Positions 1 through 14,900 of a DNA stretch of 64,000 nt are shown one piece after another. How positions within the stretch are numbered: the stretch's first letter is position 1; each line of letters starts with the position of its first letter. This DNA is from Scedosporium boydii (taxonomy: Eukaryota; Ascomycota; Sordariomycetes; Microascales; Microascaceae). The position numbers were made by a program, and so were the translations under genes. The notes under the pieces were generated by a model that did no database searches, was not told where the DNA came from, and worked only from the letters and a program-made list of their open reading frames with translations. The stretch lies in NCBI GenBank assembly GCA_002221725.1, contig NJFT01000034.1:62001-126000 (forward strand), written 5' to 3'.

Positions 1-816
1 TAGCGGGAGCTGGCGCGCCGGCAATGGACGAATGAATGGTATTATGGGCAAGGGTAGTAAATGCCCATGGTTTTTGATGGCTTCTTTTCCTTTTTTTTTT
101 TCCCCCTCTTTACACGTCGTCGAGATGAATAAAGTCCGTTTCTTATTCTTATTCGTTATATTTCTTATGTATCGTTTCTTTTTCAAGAAGGGCAAACGTC
201 GATGGGTAGGTAGAGTTATGATTCATGCCTTAAGTTCGTTGATTGGAAGATTTATCAAGGAACCCCAGACTTCCTCATTTTCCCTTCGACTTTGTTGGAA
301 AAAAAAAGCATTGGCATTGACCTCTCTATGTTAGGATTGTATCTGTGATTTACCAGGTTCCCGTTCTGTGTTCCCTTGTAATATAGGAGAATAAGAAAAA
401 GAAGATCGTGAGGTCCAGCCGGCAGGCCGGAGAAAAGCCAAACAAACGTCGATTCCAATCACCTCATAGCCTCAACTTCTCTCTTGCTGTATAAACAAAC
501 CCTCTCCCCTCTCTCCCCCCAACAGTCTGGTGAAAAGCTCTCTTCTCCTATTCCTCGTCATTATTATTTGTTGTACTAGTAAAAACCTTCATGATTAGTA
601 GCATCAATAAATGCCATCTACCATTTTTGTACCAAGATCAAAATGCTGTCCAAAACATCCAGAGATTCTCCAGTGTATAAAGGGACGTCATCTGTCCAGT
701 CCGTCCTGTTATGTCTCTTCCCCCTCTCTCGCTATCGTCTTGCTCTTTTATTCCTTCTTTTTCTCTTCCATATTTATCTCGTCTGCCGTCCCAGAACTTA
801 ATCAAGCATTGGTGGC
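1..816. other. Gene-free flank downstream of AVL9
   Basis: No open frame here resembles a known protein. The stretch lies just past the AVL9 stop codon, so its right part should hold the AVL9 3' UTR; read on the minus strand, an AATAAA-like poly(A) signal lies near 745-752. Pyrimidine-rich runs occupy roughly 80-110 and 700-780. Confidence 0.5.
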
Positions 817-3361
817 CTAATTCTTCGGACCGGCTCCACTTGTCCCCGGCTTCGTGGGAGACCCGGGCTTCTCAACGGCGACAAAACCATCCTGTGTCAC
901 CGACGCCCCATTGCTTCCATTCTGAGTTACGCCACCACCGCTCAGGGGATCATCCCTGTCAGCGTAGTACGTTCCCGTAGAGGCCGTAGAGCTATCCGAC
1001 AGCCTCGAACCCGCTCCGTTCCGCGAGCCGAGCATCTGATAGCCGCCCTTCTCCTCAACCACGGGCGAACCCAAAAGGCCGTTATCCTCGCCGGAAGCCT
1101 TCGCCTTCCCTCCGCCGCCGAGACCCCAGCCGCCTGTGCCGATGGGCGACGAAATCTTGCCCCACCCGGCAGCCTTGCGCTTCTCGCCGGCCCACGCCGC
1201 CCAGCTGCTCACGTACGCGCCCGCCTTGGACCCGACGGACTGCATGGTCTGCGAGGCCTTGCTGAGATCCACGCCGGTGAAGGCCGCCTGCTGACCCGTC
1301 CCGGTTCCCCTGCCGCCGTTGCTGCTACCGCTACTACCCTGCTGGGCCTTGGCTTCCTCGGCCTTCTTGCGCTGCGCCTCACGGAAGGCCTCCATGTCAG
1401 CGTAGATCTTGTTGAACATGGTCGAGGCCTTTTCGCGACCGAAGGCCAGGTTCCGCTCGAGCGCCTCGCGGCCCTGGGCGAATCGCTCGTCGAGGTGGAG
1501 CTCCTTGACCTGTTCGGCGATCCTCCGTTGGACGTCGTCGATCGTGAGGCCGCCAGCGCAAGGGTGCTTGGGATCTACAATATCAAAGAGGTGAGAGTCC
1601 GTATTCTTGTTCCATATACGATAGTTCTCCGTCTTCGTCCACGTCTCGACCCACTCAAGTCCAAAATCGGCCGCCGGGTCACCTTCGACATGAGGCAATA
1701 GGACTCTGACGTCGTCGGGGTTCTTCTTGATATAGTTGTGGTACTTGACAGAGGCGATGAGCGCGAGAATGTACTCTTCGAACTGCAGTCGGATGAATTC
1801 CTCGCTGCCGACATATCTCAACGTCGTCGGTCGGTTCGGGTTCGCCTCGTCCCAAGTCTCGTTCACCTCCTGAGTGAGGTAGTCTATCCACCGCCTATCC
1901 GACGCCGTAAGCGCTAGAGCCGACCTTAGGGAGGGAGAGGTTATGTTGATGGTGTTCTCGTCCAGGTTGATGAGGATATCGCTATATCGGTCTTTCTGCT
2001 GAAGAAGAAGAGAGTTGGTACTACCAACAATGTACGATTTCGTCCCGAAGTCTGCGAGAATATCTAATTGCTGCAGAGGTGTGTACGGACCAAACAAGCT
2101 CCCCTAACTTGGAGTTAGTGGGATCATCAGAGGGTCTATAGCTAACCATGCCTACCTTGCCAAAGATCTGAAGTGGGAGGCCCATATACTGAAGAAGGGA
2201 AGTTCTATCGCTCGTCCGTAAGCTCGTCGGCTGTGTCAGATTCTTCTCGTACTCGTTAAGGTCTGGATCGGCGCAGTCCTGGAGATTTCGAATAAGGTTT
2301 GGTATTAGAGAGATGAGTGAAAATTGCAACATGCACAGCCGATCGCAACGAGATCCAAAGAAGAGCATCTGCGATACATCAATCAGCGCCTTTCATTCTT
2401 TTGCCGTCCCGCTAGGTGATTGGGACTGGCATGCCACAAAATAAAAAGGGGAACCGGTGTGTCGCGCCGTACCTTTCTTTGTAGCAGACACGCCTTGAGC
2501 AGAACCAAGGATTGCCATTTAAACTCATGCACAAGCTCCCTCAAACTCATCCCGAGGTTATGGTCATTGCTCTCTTCCTCCTGCTTCATGAGACCCCGCC
2601 TCTTCTCATCGGCGAGACTCTCCTGGAAGCCCTTGAGGATCTCGACATCGGTGAACTCGCGCTGGGCAAACCAAGCCTTGGTCACAATGCTCAAGCGCTC
2701 CCTCAGCATACCAAAGGCCTGGGGACTGTCGGCGATGATGACGACGGCCTTTTGCACGGTGGATCGGGTCACCTCGGCGGGGCGGTTGATGAGCTGCGAC
2801 GCGTCGAGCTGACGAGTGCATGATATGCCGAACAAGGAGGTGGCAGGGCCGGCTGGGGTTTCGGGGCGGAGGAGAGTAAAGTATGAGAAGTCTTCTTCGG
2901 ATCTGCGCAATGACGCGGGCACACCCATTACATTAGCATTCAGCTTCACGCTTCCAACTCGTGCGCTGGTTATAAGAGAAAGAGAAGGCTGGGGAGCAAA
3001 CTTACGCATGCGCGCCATCGCTCAGCGCCATGAAAGGCAATAGGGACCAGCCATAGTCAACAGCGGGGTCCGTATCTTCAGGGGCACCAAACCACCTTTC
3101 AACCTCGGGGCCTCTGGCATGGTGGAAATCGACAACAGTAACCAGCGGAATAAAGCCGACCCTCGAGGGAGTTAGGGGCTCGGGGATGGAAGGTGTCGGG
3201 GGTACGGAGAGAGAAGAGGTGTCAATAGGCTGAGGCTGAGGCTGAAGTTGAGGTTGAGACTGGTCTGAGGTGGGGGAGTCTGCGGTAGCTGGCGCCGTAT
3301 ACGTATGCTCATCGCTAAACTGCTGCTCGGTGGGTGAAGCCCAGGGGTTGGGTTCGGCCAT
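817..3361 (-). CDS. AVL9: Late secretory pathway protein AVL9 (DENN-like)
   Basis: AVL9 family proteins act in exocytic transport from the late Golgi and belong to the DENN-related group of membrane-trafficking regulators. I read four exons on the minus strand: 3361-3006, 2902-2473, 2368-2156 and 2103-817. They join in frame to about 761 residues, close to the size of yeast Avl9. A low-complexity Q/P-rich leader (about residues 35-50) precedes the conserved N-terminal block, which contains FIPLVTVVDFHHARGPEVER. Exon 1 joins exon 2 as DGAHA-SEEDFSYF. Exon 3 carries the helical DENN-like core and exon 4 opens with GSLFGPYTPLQQLD, a highly conserved AVL9 segment. The C-terminal third is poorly conserved and G/S/A-rich. 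The start is the first ATG in frame, directly before MAEPNPWASP. The family call is firm; the biochemical activity is not visible in the sequence. Confidence 0.93.
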
Positions 3362-6300
3362 GGTGCTTCAATTCGCAGACCTCGCCTCGCCCGATCTATA
3401 ATAAGACGTGGGCGGGTGGATTGAGGTGGTGGGAAATGGGATATTCGCTCGTATTCCCTGGTCGAGAAGGGGCTCGTAGGCGAATAATCGATTTAGGGCA
3501 GGTCTCTGCACATGCGACGAGGCGGATCGGGAGACGACGGCACAAGGAAAATATACAGCAGAGCTGGCGTGGCGGAATCGCAGAATCGCAGAATCGGGCA
3601 GGATTACACGACAGGAATTAGGTGGCACACGGCACACAGCGCATGCACAGCGATAGACGATAGTGACAGTGTCTGATCTGGGGTAATGATCAACGGATGT
3701 GGTGTCGAGAAAAGGCCGGTGGGTTGGAGGGGGTGAGGTGAGGTGCGGCGAGGCGAGGCGAGGCGAGGCAAGAATCGTGAAATTCGTGGTGTTGGGGTAT
3801 CAGCGAGTTCGAGTCGAAGTCTCGATATCGGGATCTCGGTGTTGGTACCGCCAGCTGTCCAGCCCGCCCACTCAAAAGATATATGTTCGAATCAGGAACG
3901 CGGATTCGCTGGACATACGTGTTGCAGAACGAGAACGCTGAGGACTGGCGAGAGAGACGAGCAACGGTTAGCATTATTAGCAGACAAGACCGAATGGACC
4001 AAGGCTTCCAGCCTCAGGCGTTGCCCTAAGCTTATCGGCACTTGGATCTTCAATTCCTCAACGGCTTCGAACCTTGAAGCTGCTCGTCCATTGTCCGTTG
4101 CCCTTCCCCCTTTCCACTTTCCACTTTCCACTTTCCACTTGGAGATGATGAGATGATCAATTGATATCAGCAGCCAGCAACAGGCAGTAGCAGTACAATT
4201 GTACAATTGTACAATTGTATTGCACCTGGTGGGGTTCGCCAGCTTCAAAGTTGTCAAACTGCGGGGTAATTCGATAATTTGAGAATTTGATAATTTGACA
4301 TTGAGTCTGGCTCAAAGTCAATCAAGACATTGCGATACTCACTTTGGCACTTGCACGACTGGCCGCTGCAAGAATTGGAGAGTCTCCGATCTCTGTGTGA
4401 GGAATTGAAGAAGAAGGGCAAAAAAAAGCTGCTGGGATGCCCAGCAAAGACTCCTATTCCCGGAAGTCGGAAGTTAAGTGTTAAGGTCTAGAAGTCCACG
4501 CTACTTAATTTAGCACCAAAAATGGACCAGCCGGGCTTGGCACTCCAAGCATCTGGTCCGTCTCAATCCAGTCCAAGTCCAGTCCAGTCCAGTCTCAGGT
4601 CCAAGCCGCCGTGGTGAATAGTCGCAATGCGCTAACCGTTAAATCGCAGATCCAAATCATCCTCTCTCCACCAATCCACAAGGCTTCAAACTGCCAAGCC
4701 AATCGGGGACCTTCTAGATTCCTTACGTCGTCCAGTTATATATCGGTTTGCAAGCCAAAGCATTGCGTCTGCCGACATCGAGGGCTACGTGGTCAACAAG
4801 GTGAAACCGATTGGGGAAGGTCTCGAAATAAGTGACAAACTACTTCGTATAAAGTAGTAGAAAAAAAGACAATGCTCTGTCCAAGCTGTCCAGGCTGTCC
4901 GCCGTGACCTGGTGCTGACCCTGACTGACGCTGGTCAGAGAGGCGGTCAAGAAAATCAAGATCCCACACAGACGACATTTTCTGTCCCCGTCATTGCTTC
5001 ATGACATCCACTTGTGAGAATCAGTATCTAGACCAAGTCTCAATTGTCCCTAAAAAAGTAGCCTGACTCGACCAAGACGGATGTCGGCGATGGCATGTAC
5101 GAAGTATTGCCATACGGGGGTAACCCGCTGCACAGCGGGGGACGAGCGACACGATGCCATGCTTGCTGTTTCTACAAATTGTGAGGTGAGGTGTGAGGTG
5201 TAAGGTGTGAGGTGTCAGATCGATCCGACCCCTTCATCCAGCCAGTATTGCAAAAGGTTTCGGTGACCACTTCTCAAGTCCCGCCCCAACTCCGTCGTTT
5301 GCCAGGATTCTAGAAATCAACTCAATGGCAGCTCCTGATGCCATCCATGATGCACCAGTATGATATATCTCAACCATAGCCCTTTGAGATGTCGTACATA
5401 TTACATATACTCCCTCCTCCACCCGTCACGCAATTCCCAACTTGCATCCGATGTTCGTCATGTTAATATTCACTCACCCACATACCCTCGCACCCACTCC
5501 CACGCCCACCCGCCGCAGAAGGAAAAAAAAAAAAAAAAACGGCAACCGTGCCAACGTGGCCTCGCATTTGCATCTAGCATGTGGCATGTGGCCTACGACA
5601 TGTGGCGGATTGCAATCTATTTTAGTCCAGAATCAACAATGCTATATGTACGCGACAGCCTTTACATTAAATCTTCAGCAGTCAACGATTGGGTGTCTCG
5701 TCAACCCGGCTCCTCCCGCTGCGCATCGCACACGTCCGCCAGTTTCGATGAAGTACTTGGAAGGCGAACGTGTGCCAACCACGGAATCACGGTTCGCCAG
5801 CGAAATATCGAGCAAGTCTGACGTTCTCATCATCGATATAATCTGCTCAGTAGAAATACACCCTGTTCCCATTCCGCATATTCCATCAATTGATGCTTCG
5901 TAGGATACAAAATAGGAAATGACGTAGTTGGAACTTGGAAAAGAAGAACCCTGCAGCACCGCCATCTTTTTCCTTGCCTTTCCGCAGCCTAGGTTGCTCA
6001 TCGTAGCTCGTATCTATTGATAGTCTCTTTCATTCCTCTTTCCTATGATGCCGTTTACTTCGTAAGTGAGAGAGTGTGAGAGGGAGCATCCGAGAGAGGA
6101 AACATGTAAAGGGAGAAGAAAAAGAAAAGAAACTAGAAAGGAAAGAAGAAAAAAAGAAAATACAAAGATCAAGCGAAGCCGTTCTAGAAACTCCCCATTA
6201 CCGACCCAGTAATAGGAGTCTTGTCAAACGACTGCAGCCGGGCCCCAGGCTCCGTTCTCCCGTACTTCTCTCCCACCTCGCTCCCTTCCAGTGACCTATT

Positions 6301-6688
6301 TTTCTTCTTCCAGTATCATCAGATCAAATCTAATCTCGTAGGAAGAAAAAGGAAACAGATGCCGCAGCTCCCTAGCGGCCGGCCCAGAGCAATCTCGCAC
6401 ATACGCCAGGCTCCTTGCGATCCAAACCTCCCTAGCGATCTCACTGTTACGCGCAACCGTACCACGTAGCTGCCCGTCCTAGAGATGCCGTCGCATGTCA
6501 TAGTCGGGGTGCAAGAAGACGCCTTGATCGGGAAAAAGAAGGAAGATATAGACATAAAATGTATTATAGCCAGGGTATCAAGTCTTATTTCGTCCTGCAA
6601 AGGGCTACAGATCGGAGGGCCCGCCCGTACTACCCACAGATTCAGCGAGGCCGCGGTGGATGGCGCTGTGGGCAAGGTTTGGTTCCTC
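3362..6688. other. Gene-free interval: AVL9 upstream region and HOG1 3' flank
   Basis: No plausible gene is visible across 3.3 kb. Open frames are short and either lack family likeness or lack an ATG. The interval should hold the AVL9 promoter (left) and HOG1 3' UTR (right). It contains several simple repeats: GAGGC units near 3750-3770, TTTCCAC units near 4117-4140, GTACAATT units at 4193-4218, GTCCA units near 4555-4600, GAGGTGT units near 5180-5215 and an A17 run at 5523-5539. Three exact copies of the intergenic word TACGAAGTA/TACTTCGTA lie at 4841, 5098 and 6056. Confidence 0.6.
4193..4218. repeat. Palindromic tandem repeat (GTACAATT)n
   Basis: The 8-bp unit GTACAATT is repeated about 3.2 times. 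Because GTAC and AATT are both palindromic, the whole array is self-complementary and could form a cruciform. It lies in non-coding DNA upstream of AVL9. Confidence 0.85.
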
Positions 6689-8501
<1,813 letters not shown>

Positions 8502-8804
8502 CTTGGCTGATTCAGTTGGTTCCTCTGCTTTCTCTTTCCTTTTCTCTTGCGCTTTTTTCTCGTTACAGTAATTCTAGGGGTGGCGGTATGGTAGCCGCAC
8601 AGGAAGTAGATAGGGGAGGAGAGACAGTAGAGGTGGAGAAGAAGCTTTGGAAAGAGCTTGCTAGCCAGCAACAAGGAGGGGTTTGCGAGGTTGAGGGGCA
8701 CAGAGCTTCAATGCTGGGTGCAGGAGCTTGAGCCAGTGCTAGGTTGACAGATCAAGTGGGCTGCGCAGGCCTTGTTCGTACCTGTGCTCGTGCCTATGAC
8801 CTGT

Positions 8805-8847
8805 CCTGGTGCTGGTGCTGGTGCTGGTGCTGGTGCTGGTGTGCTGG
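8805..8847. repeat. CTGGTG tandem repeat
   Basis: About six to seven units of the hexamer CTGGTG lie about 300 bp upstream of the HOG1 start codon. In one frame it reads as alternating W and C, which is not a credible protein. Confidence 0.85.
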
Positions 8848-10726
8848 TGGCTCAACTGTCTCTTGTGACGGGAACGACGGAAGTGATGAAGTGAATGAAT
8901 TTGGGGGCAGGGTTGAAGGTTGGCGGGGTGTGCGGGTCAGAGGCTAGGTGGTTTTGACCTTGGTATCGCGAAAAAGGCAAAAGAAAAAACGAGAGGATTT
9001 CCGAGTTAGCATCAAATGTCCCTCTGTCGAGCGGTGTTCAAATCACCCTGGGAGGCGGGCGGGGGGAAGTTAAAGAAGGTTAAAACCTTTCTGTCGATTT
9101 GCTGCACTTTTGTTTTCTCCCCTTCACTAGCAGCACAGGGCAAGGAAAGGAAAGGCGGGATGTTAAGGATGGTACCGTATGAGAATGTACCCGTGGGAGC
9201 AAGTTTGGTAGGGCGGACTAGGAAGGGCGGGGTAAATGTGACTTAGATGTGGTGTACAACGTAGATACCGATTGTTCTTGATCGTCTGGCGTTTAGCGTT
9301 TGCTAGAGCTGGAATATCTCCTCCTCTTGGGGCAAGATTTAATGTTAGATGGTTGATCAATTGCTTCGTAATGGACAGCGCCAGATTAGCCGCAGATTGG
9401 ATTGCAACTGCGCCGCTAGCAAACAGACAACGGACAACGCAAACCAGACCACACTGAAACGCCTTTCAGGTTGGCCTCAGTAGCCAGGCTGGCAGGCGGT
9501 CCTGAGGCGTAAATGGACTGGAAATGGCGATTCTGATTGATATCCAGTCAACATTCAATGTTGACTGCCTGAAGGCCTGGAATTTCCCTCAATTTTAGGC
9601 GCAATTATTCCAGGTGGCACTCTGCTCACAATCCAGTGTGTTTCGTGCTCGTGCGCCAACAATCGGCCCCAGGAAATTCGGATTTATTCCCCAAGGAGCA
9701 CCGGGGGCTGGTTCGTTCGGGCGGCGTACTAAATCGGAGAGCTCCGGGCGATGAGAATCAAGCTCCGAGGACCTGGATCAAATGATCCTGACGACTTTGA
9801 CTCCAATTGTTCTTCGCATTGTTATTTAGTAACTGCGCGAGAGTATATAAACCGGCGAATTTGGACGAACCTTGTGGGCAATCACCTCGTAAACTCGACC
9901 AGGCTGAGAAACCAGTGGTCAGATCTTTGAAAAGATCCTTCAATTAGACCGGAGTACGTGACTTGCTGCTCTGCCGAGCTTCCACGCACTTTCAATCTTT
10001 GCGAGGGTGATGATATGACAATCGCGCACCAGCGTCGGGGGCAAGTGCGGACTAGATCCAGCTCGCGTGCCTCAGATTGCGGCTTGCTTGGGCTCAATTG
10101 AAACCGGACAGAGCTGTCAATTCGATCAGCTCATCAAAGTTTCCCCGCCCGGACCGATGCTCAGGTACCCGAGGGCGGTTGTCTGAGAACTGAAGATCGA
10201 GCGAAGTTTGGTGATCGTGTTTTGGTGATCGTAGCCACGCCACGATATCTAGCACGGCAGATACGTGGAACGGATGGAAAGGGAGGAGCTGGAGAGAAGA
10301 TGAAAATATTAGAGAGAAAGATAAGATTGAAAAAGAGAGATCAAGCCGTCGATGATTTCCTAATGTTCTCAGTGAAGATAAGGAAAGCAAAGGCAAAGTT
10401 GTTTCCATGAATGTTTACTTTGTGGAAGCATCCAGATCCATCTAACTGTTGCATCCATCTCAAAAGGTACACTAGGAACAAAACCCATCCCATCTGCTTT
10501 AGCTCCTCGGCTGGTCCAGCTCACCCCCATGTGCTGGCATTATCCTGCACAATTACATCAATTAATCAATCGATCAATCCATAGCCCGCCCCCCTCGCCC
10601 CTCCATCAATTGTTAATTGAGCTGTGCTCCATGCGAAAGGAATGGCTATTTATATTGGTTCCAGCCAGCTTCGGGCTTCCTTCTTACGAATACACTCGAG
10701 ATAGAAACACATAAAGAAAATGAAGT

Positions 10727-10744
10727 AAAAAAAAAAAAAAAAAA
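10727..10744. repeat. Homopolymer A18
   Basis: An uninterrupted run of 18 A on the plus strand lies in the HOG1/phosphorylase interval. No adjacent target-site duplication or retroelement sequence is visible. Confidence 0.85.
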
Positions 10745-10890
10745 TACAAGAAATAATAGAACTTCTTTCCCAGAACCACGGCAATCGAGACTCCTTGTTT
10801 AGCTGTAGCACATGTCAGGGAGGTCCTCCTGCCTTCCTGCACGCAATTCCGAGCTTCCGGACTTTTTGCAAGGCGCGAAACCTCCGACGA

Positions 10891-10898
10891 TGACGTCA
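10891..10898. promoter_or_regulatory. CRE-type palindrome TGACGTCA
   Basis: This is a perfect CREB/ATF site, the class bound by Atf1-type bZIP factors that act downstream of Hog1 in fungi. It lies about 2.4 kb upstream of HOG1 and 1 kb past the phosphorylase stop, so its target gene is unclear. One such 8-mer is expected by chance in a window this size. Confidence 0.35.
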
Positions 10899-11505
10899 CT
10901 CCCTCCCGACTTAAACTACCGTCCAGCTCCCTCGCTTTCTCGCTCCCTACCCCCAATGTAAACTAGAGTACGAAGTATCAATGGGTCTCCCGTTACTTCG
11001 TCCGCCACGCTATCAGTACGTTCCGCAGCTGGTACACTGTGGGGCGCCGGGACTCCGATTTTGACGGCTGCAGTATCGCGCCATGAGGCAAGATGAGGCA
11101 CGACCACAACGCAATGCCGCGTGGCTGATTCTACGCCGTCTCCTATATTGGGTTTGTCTCTTTTCCAATGAATTTGGTGTTTTCGTTTCCGCGTTCTCTT
11201 TAGTGGCGACGAATCATTGCCATGGTTGACTATGGTGGGCAGCTGGAGTTGATAGCCTCCAACACGATGTAAGATTACCACCTCAGCACGACAGGAAACC
11301 ATGTCCTCTCCATCCTATCTAGCAGCTGTTTTTCAAAATTTCTAGCCTGTCTTCCCCTCCCTCATATCGCTATCCAATCCTAGAAACTTATTCGTCCTGA
11401 CACCTGTCGCTTTCCGTGTGGTCCATCCCGAACTTCAGATTCTTTCAGAATCCTAGATTAAGACGCAGGTCGTGTTTTCAAACGATCTCACACATAGAGA
11501 TATCA

Positions 11506-11513
11506 TGACGTCA
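11506..11513. promoter_or_regulatory. CRE-type palindrome TGACGTCA
   Basis: This is a second perfect CRE, 615 bp from the one at 10891 in the same gene-free interval. It could serve an unannotated non-coding transcript or be fortuitous. Confidence 0.35.
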
Positions 11514-11771
11514 TACATCCTCCCCACGCTTTGGTTCAGACGATGGTATCAGTTTTCTCGATTATACCCTTTAATTACAGAGTAGGATCGTACTCCCCGA
11601 TATACCTCACTACTGGGGCGATCGTCTTCCAGCAACTTGCCTGTCTGTCTCGATCGATATCTTTCAGGGAGATGGTAGATGAGATGGAAGACGCCATTAA
11701 ACTTGAACGTGACGAGTCAAAGATGAATACCCCACAGTCTCTAGCCTTACATTACGGACGGTCTCCCTCTC

Positions 11772-11776
<5 letters not shown>

Positions 11777-11805
<29 letters not shown>
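11777..11805. repeat. Homopolymer T29
   Basis: A run of 29 T on the plus strand lies about 140 bp past the glycogen phosphorylase stop codon. On the transcribed strand it is poly(A), so it falls in or near the 3' UTR or polyadenylation region. Confidence 0.85.
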
Positions 11806-11808
<3 letters not shown>

Positions 11809-11946
11809 TCCTTCACGCGAAACGCAATTGTAAAGGAGCCGAGTTAGGAGGAAGATCCAATAGGAAAACATGTATTGATTCAATACCACTGCCACTACAT
11901 GCATACTTGAGGAATCCATCAAATCCACTAGAAATCGCCCATCCCC

Positions 11947-14900
11947 TTAATCCTTCACCACGAGAGGCTCAATGTTCCAAATCTCCTCGGCGTACTCGTT
12001 GATACACCTGTCACTGCTGAAGAAGCCCATTCGCGCCACGCTCGTAATGGTCTTGGTGATCCACCCTTCTTGGTTCTTGTACGCCTCATCCACCAGAGCC
12101 TGCGTGGCGTTGTAGCTGTTAAAGTCGTCCGAAACGAGGTAGTAGTCGCCATGGTCGCGGACAGCGGCGATCAGCGCGCTAAAGTCCCTAGGCTCTCCGA
12201 ACGTGCCCTTCTCGATCTCATCGAATACCTTGATGAGATCCGCGTCGAGCGTGTGTGTGCCGTACGTGTGCGCGTGGCGGAGGTCCTCGACATCCTCCGC
12301 GAGGTTGCCGAAGAGGAAGATGTTGTTCTCTCCAATCTCGCGCGTAATTTCAATCTACCGATAGGAACGATGGGAAGTTAGCGGTTACACACATGTAACG
12401 GCGTCTCGGACCACGGGTACGATGAGGGTGAGCTCGGTCCAACTTACATTGGCACCATCACATGTACCGATGATAAGACCTCCGTTGAGAACAAACTTCA
12501 TGTTGCTGGTTCCCGAAGCCCTGCCGGCATGTTAGAAATTGCTCCTTACGAAGGTGAAGCTCCCTGTATATCTGGTGTCCTTTGTACTTACTCAGTTCCA
12601 GCGGTAGAGATGTGCTCGCTGAGGTCCGAGGCGGGGATGATGATTTCGGCCTTGCTAACGTTGTAATCCTCGATGAAGACAACCTTGAGGAGGTCACCGA
12701 TCTCCTCGTCCTTGTTGATGACGGATCCGACGTTGTTGATGAGGTGGATAATCTGCTTGGCCATCCAGTAGCCAGGTGCAGCCTTTCCACCAAAGATGGA
12801 AACGCGGGGCTGCTGCTTCTTTCTCTCTTCAGACGACATTGCCTTGAGGCGAAGGTATCGGTGAATAACGCCAAAAATGTTGAGCTGCTGGCGCTTGTAT
12901 TCGTGAATCCGCTTCACTTGAACGTCGAAGAGGGCGGCAGGGTTGACGGTGATGCCATTCGCGGACTTAATCAGTTTGGCAAGACGGACCTTGTTCGCGT
13001 ACTTGATCTCAGCCCATTCCTTTCGGAAGGCCTTATCTTCGAGGTAAAGTTCGAGCTTATTGATCTGGGTGAGGTCCTTGAGGAACTCGCTGCTGCCGCC
13101 GCACTTGCTCGCAATGAGCTCGGAGAGGCGAGGGTTCGCCTGGTGGAGCCACCTGCGTGGGGTGATGCCGTTCGTGACGTTGGTGAATTTGTCGACACCA
13201 AAAATGGTGACGAAGTCCCTGAAAATAGTTGTCCGGATGAGATCGGAGTGGAGCTCGGCGACGCCGTTGACCTTGTGGGAACCGACAATGGCGAGGTGAG
13301 CCATGCACACCATTTTGGGGTTAGACTCCTCAATAATCGAAACCCTTCTAAGGAGATCGCGGTCATTGGGGAAGACCTTCTCGACACTTTGGAGGAAGAA
13401 GAGGTTTATATCATAAATAATCTGGAGATGTCGAGGGAGGAGATGTTGGAGGAGACCGACCGGCCATTTCTCAAGCGCTTCTGGCAGCACTGTGTGATTG
13501 GTGTAGCCAAACTAAGGCATTCGATGTTAGTACAATGTCATCGACGCATGGCAATTGATATGCGTTCGTGGTGTGGGGGAGCTCTTACCGTCGAAGTTAC
13601 AATGTTCCAGGCATCATCCCAGGGAAGACCCTCCAAGTCGACTAGGATACGCTGCAACTCGACAACGGCAAGCGTAGGGTGAGTGTCGTTGAGTTGGATA
13701 GCAACCTGGTCAGGAAACTCGGACCACGCGCGCTTCGACTTCTTGAACCGCCGAACGATGTCGTAGAGAGACGCGGCAACCCAGAAGTATTGCTGCTTGA
13801 GGCGGAGCTCCTTTCCTCGCTCGAGGTTGTCGTTGGGGTACAGAACCGCGCTGATGGTCTCGGCGCGCTGCTGATCGGCGACAGAGCTTTCGTAGTCGCC
13901 ACTATTGAATTTCTGAAAGTCGAACTCGCCGCTAGCCGCCTTGCTAGACCAAAGTCGGAGGTTGTTCGTGGTAGGAGTGTCATATCCAGGAATTGGAACG
14001 TCATACGCGACCGCGGTCACGGTCTCGCCGCCTTCCCAGTGAGAGACAGGGTGGCCATCTGCGCCGGTCGACTTGTGAACAGATCCATAGAATTGAATCT
14101 TCAAAATAGGTCAGCAAATATAGCGCGTTTACAGCTTTAAAAGTCATCCCCAAGGCGAGCTGGGTCTTCCTGACTTACATCGACAGTCACATCGTGACGG
14201 GGGAATTCCCAGGGGTTGAAATCAAGCCAGTAATCGGGCACTTCGACCTGGTAGCCATCGATAATCTCCTGCTTGAAAATACCATATCTATATCGCAGAC
14301 CATATCCCCAGGCGGGATAGTTGAGAGAGGCCAAGCTGTCGAGGAAGCAGGCAGCAAGTCGACCCAAGCCACCGTTTCCGAGAGCTGCGTCATGCTCCTG
14401 TTCGATGACGTCTTCAATCCTGAAACCCAAGTCCGAAAGGCCCTCTGCACAAAGAAGTTCGTGTTAGAAAATCGGCGCGTCTCTTAGAAAGAGATAGAAA
14501 ATTGCACGTTTACAATCGGACAAGAGGCTTACGCTTAGCGATATCCTTCTGGCCAACGTTCAGAATAGCATTGTCCAGAGCGCGTCCCATGAGGAATTCT
14601 AAACTGAGGTAGTAGACACGCTTGTTGTCATTGAAGGTCTGGCGCTGCTGAGTCTTGTTCCAGTCCACAATCAAACGATCGCGAAAGGCAAGACTCGTAG
14701 CGGCGTAAGCGGCCGACTCGTCGCAGTTAAAGACGCTGCGAGCCAAATCGGTCTCGACATGACGGACGACCTCTCGCTCGAACTCGTCCTTGTTAGTGAA
14801 GGGCTTGAATTTGTTCCTATTCCAGGCCTCGCGCTGCGGCTCGGGAATCGAAGCTAGAAGACAACAGATTTAGAATTCATCCAATTTGGTAGGGGGTAAA

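Larger units (their letters stand above)
8502..11946. other. Gene-free interval: HOG1 upstream region and phosphorylase 3' flank
   Basis: No gene is recognisable in 3.4 kb. The left part should contain the HOG1 promoter and 5' UTR, and the right end the glycogen phosphorylase 3' UTR. Notable items are a CTGGTG tandem array near 8805-8847, A18 at 10727-10744, T29 at 11777-11805, two perfect TGACGTCA palindromes at 10891 and 11506, and one TACGAAGTA copy at 10969. The open frames are short and unlike any family I know. Confidence 0.6.

Noticed and set aside
3885..3905. GTTCGAATC resembling a tRNA B box
   Set aside because: No matching A box, acceptor stem or cloverleaf could be built around it. 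The same applies to GGTTCGAAT near 62415.
8744..8947. Frame reading as alternating W and C
   Set aside because: It is a translation of the CTGGTG microsatellite, not a protein.
12582..13682. 366-codon open frame on the plus strand
   Set aside because: It lies opposite glycogen phosphorylase exons and its composition is the mirror of that gene's codon usage.
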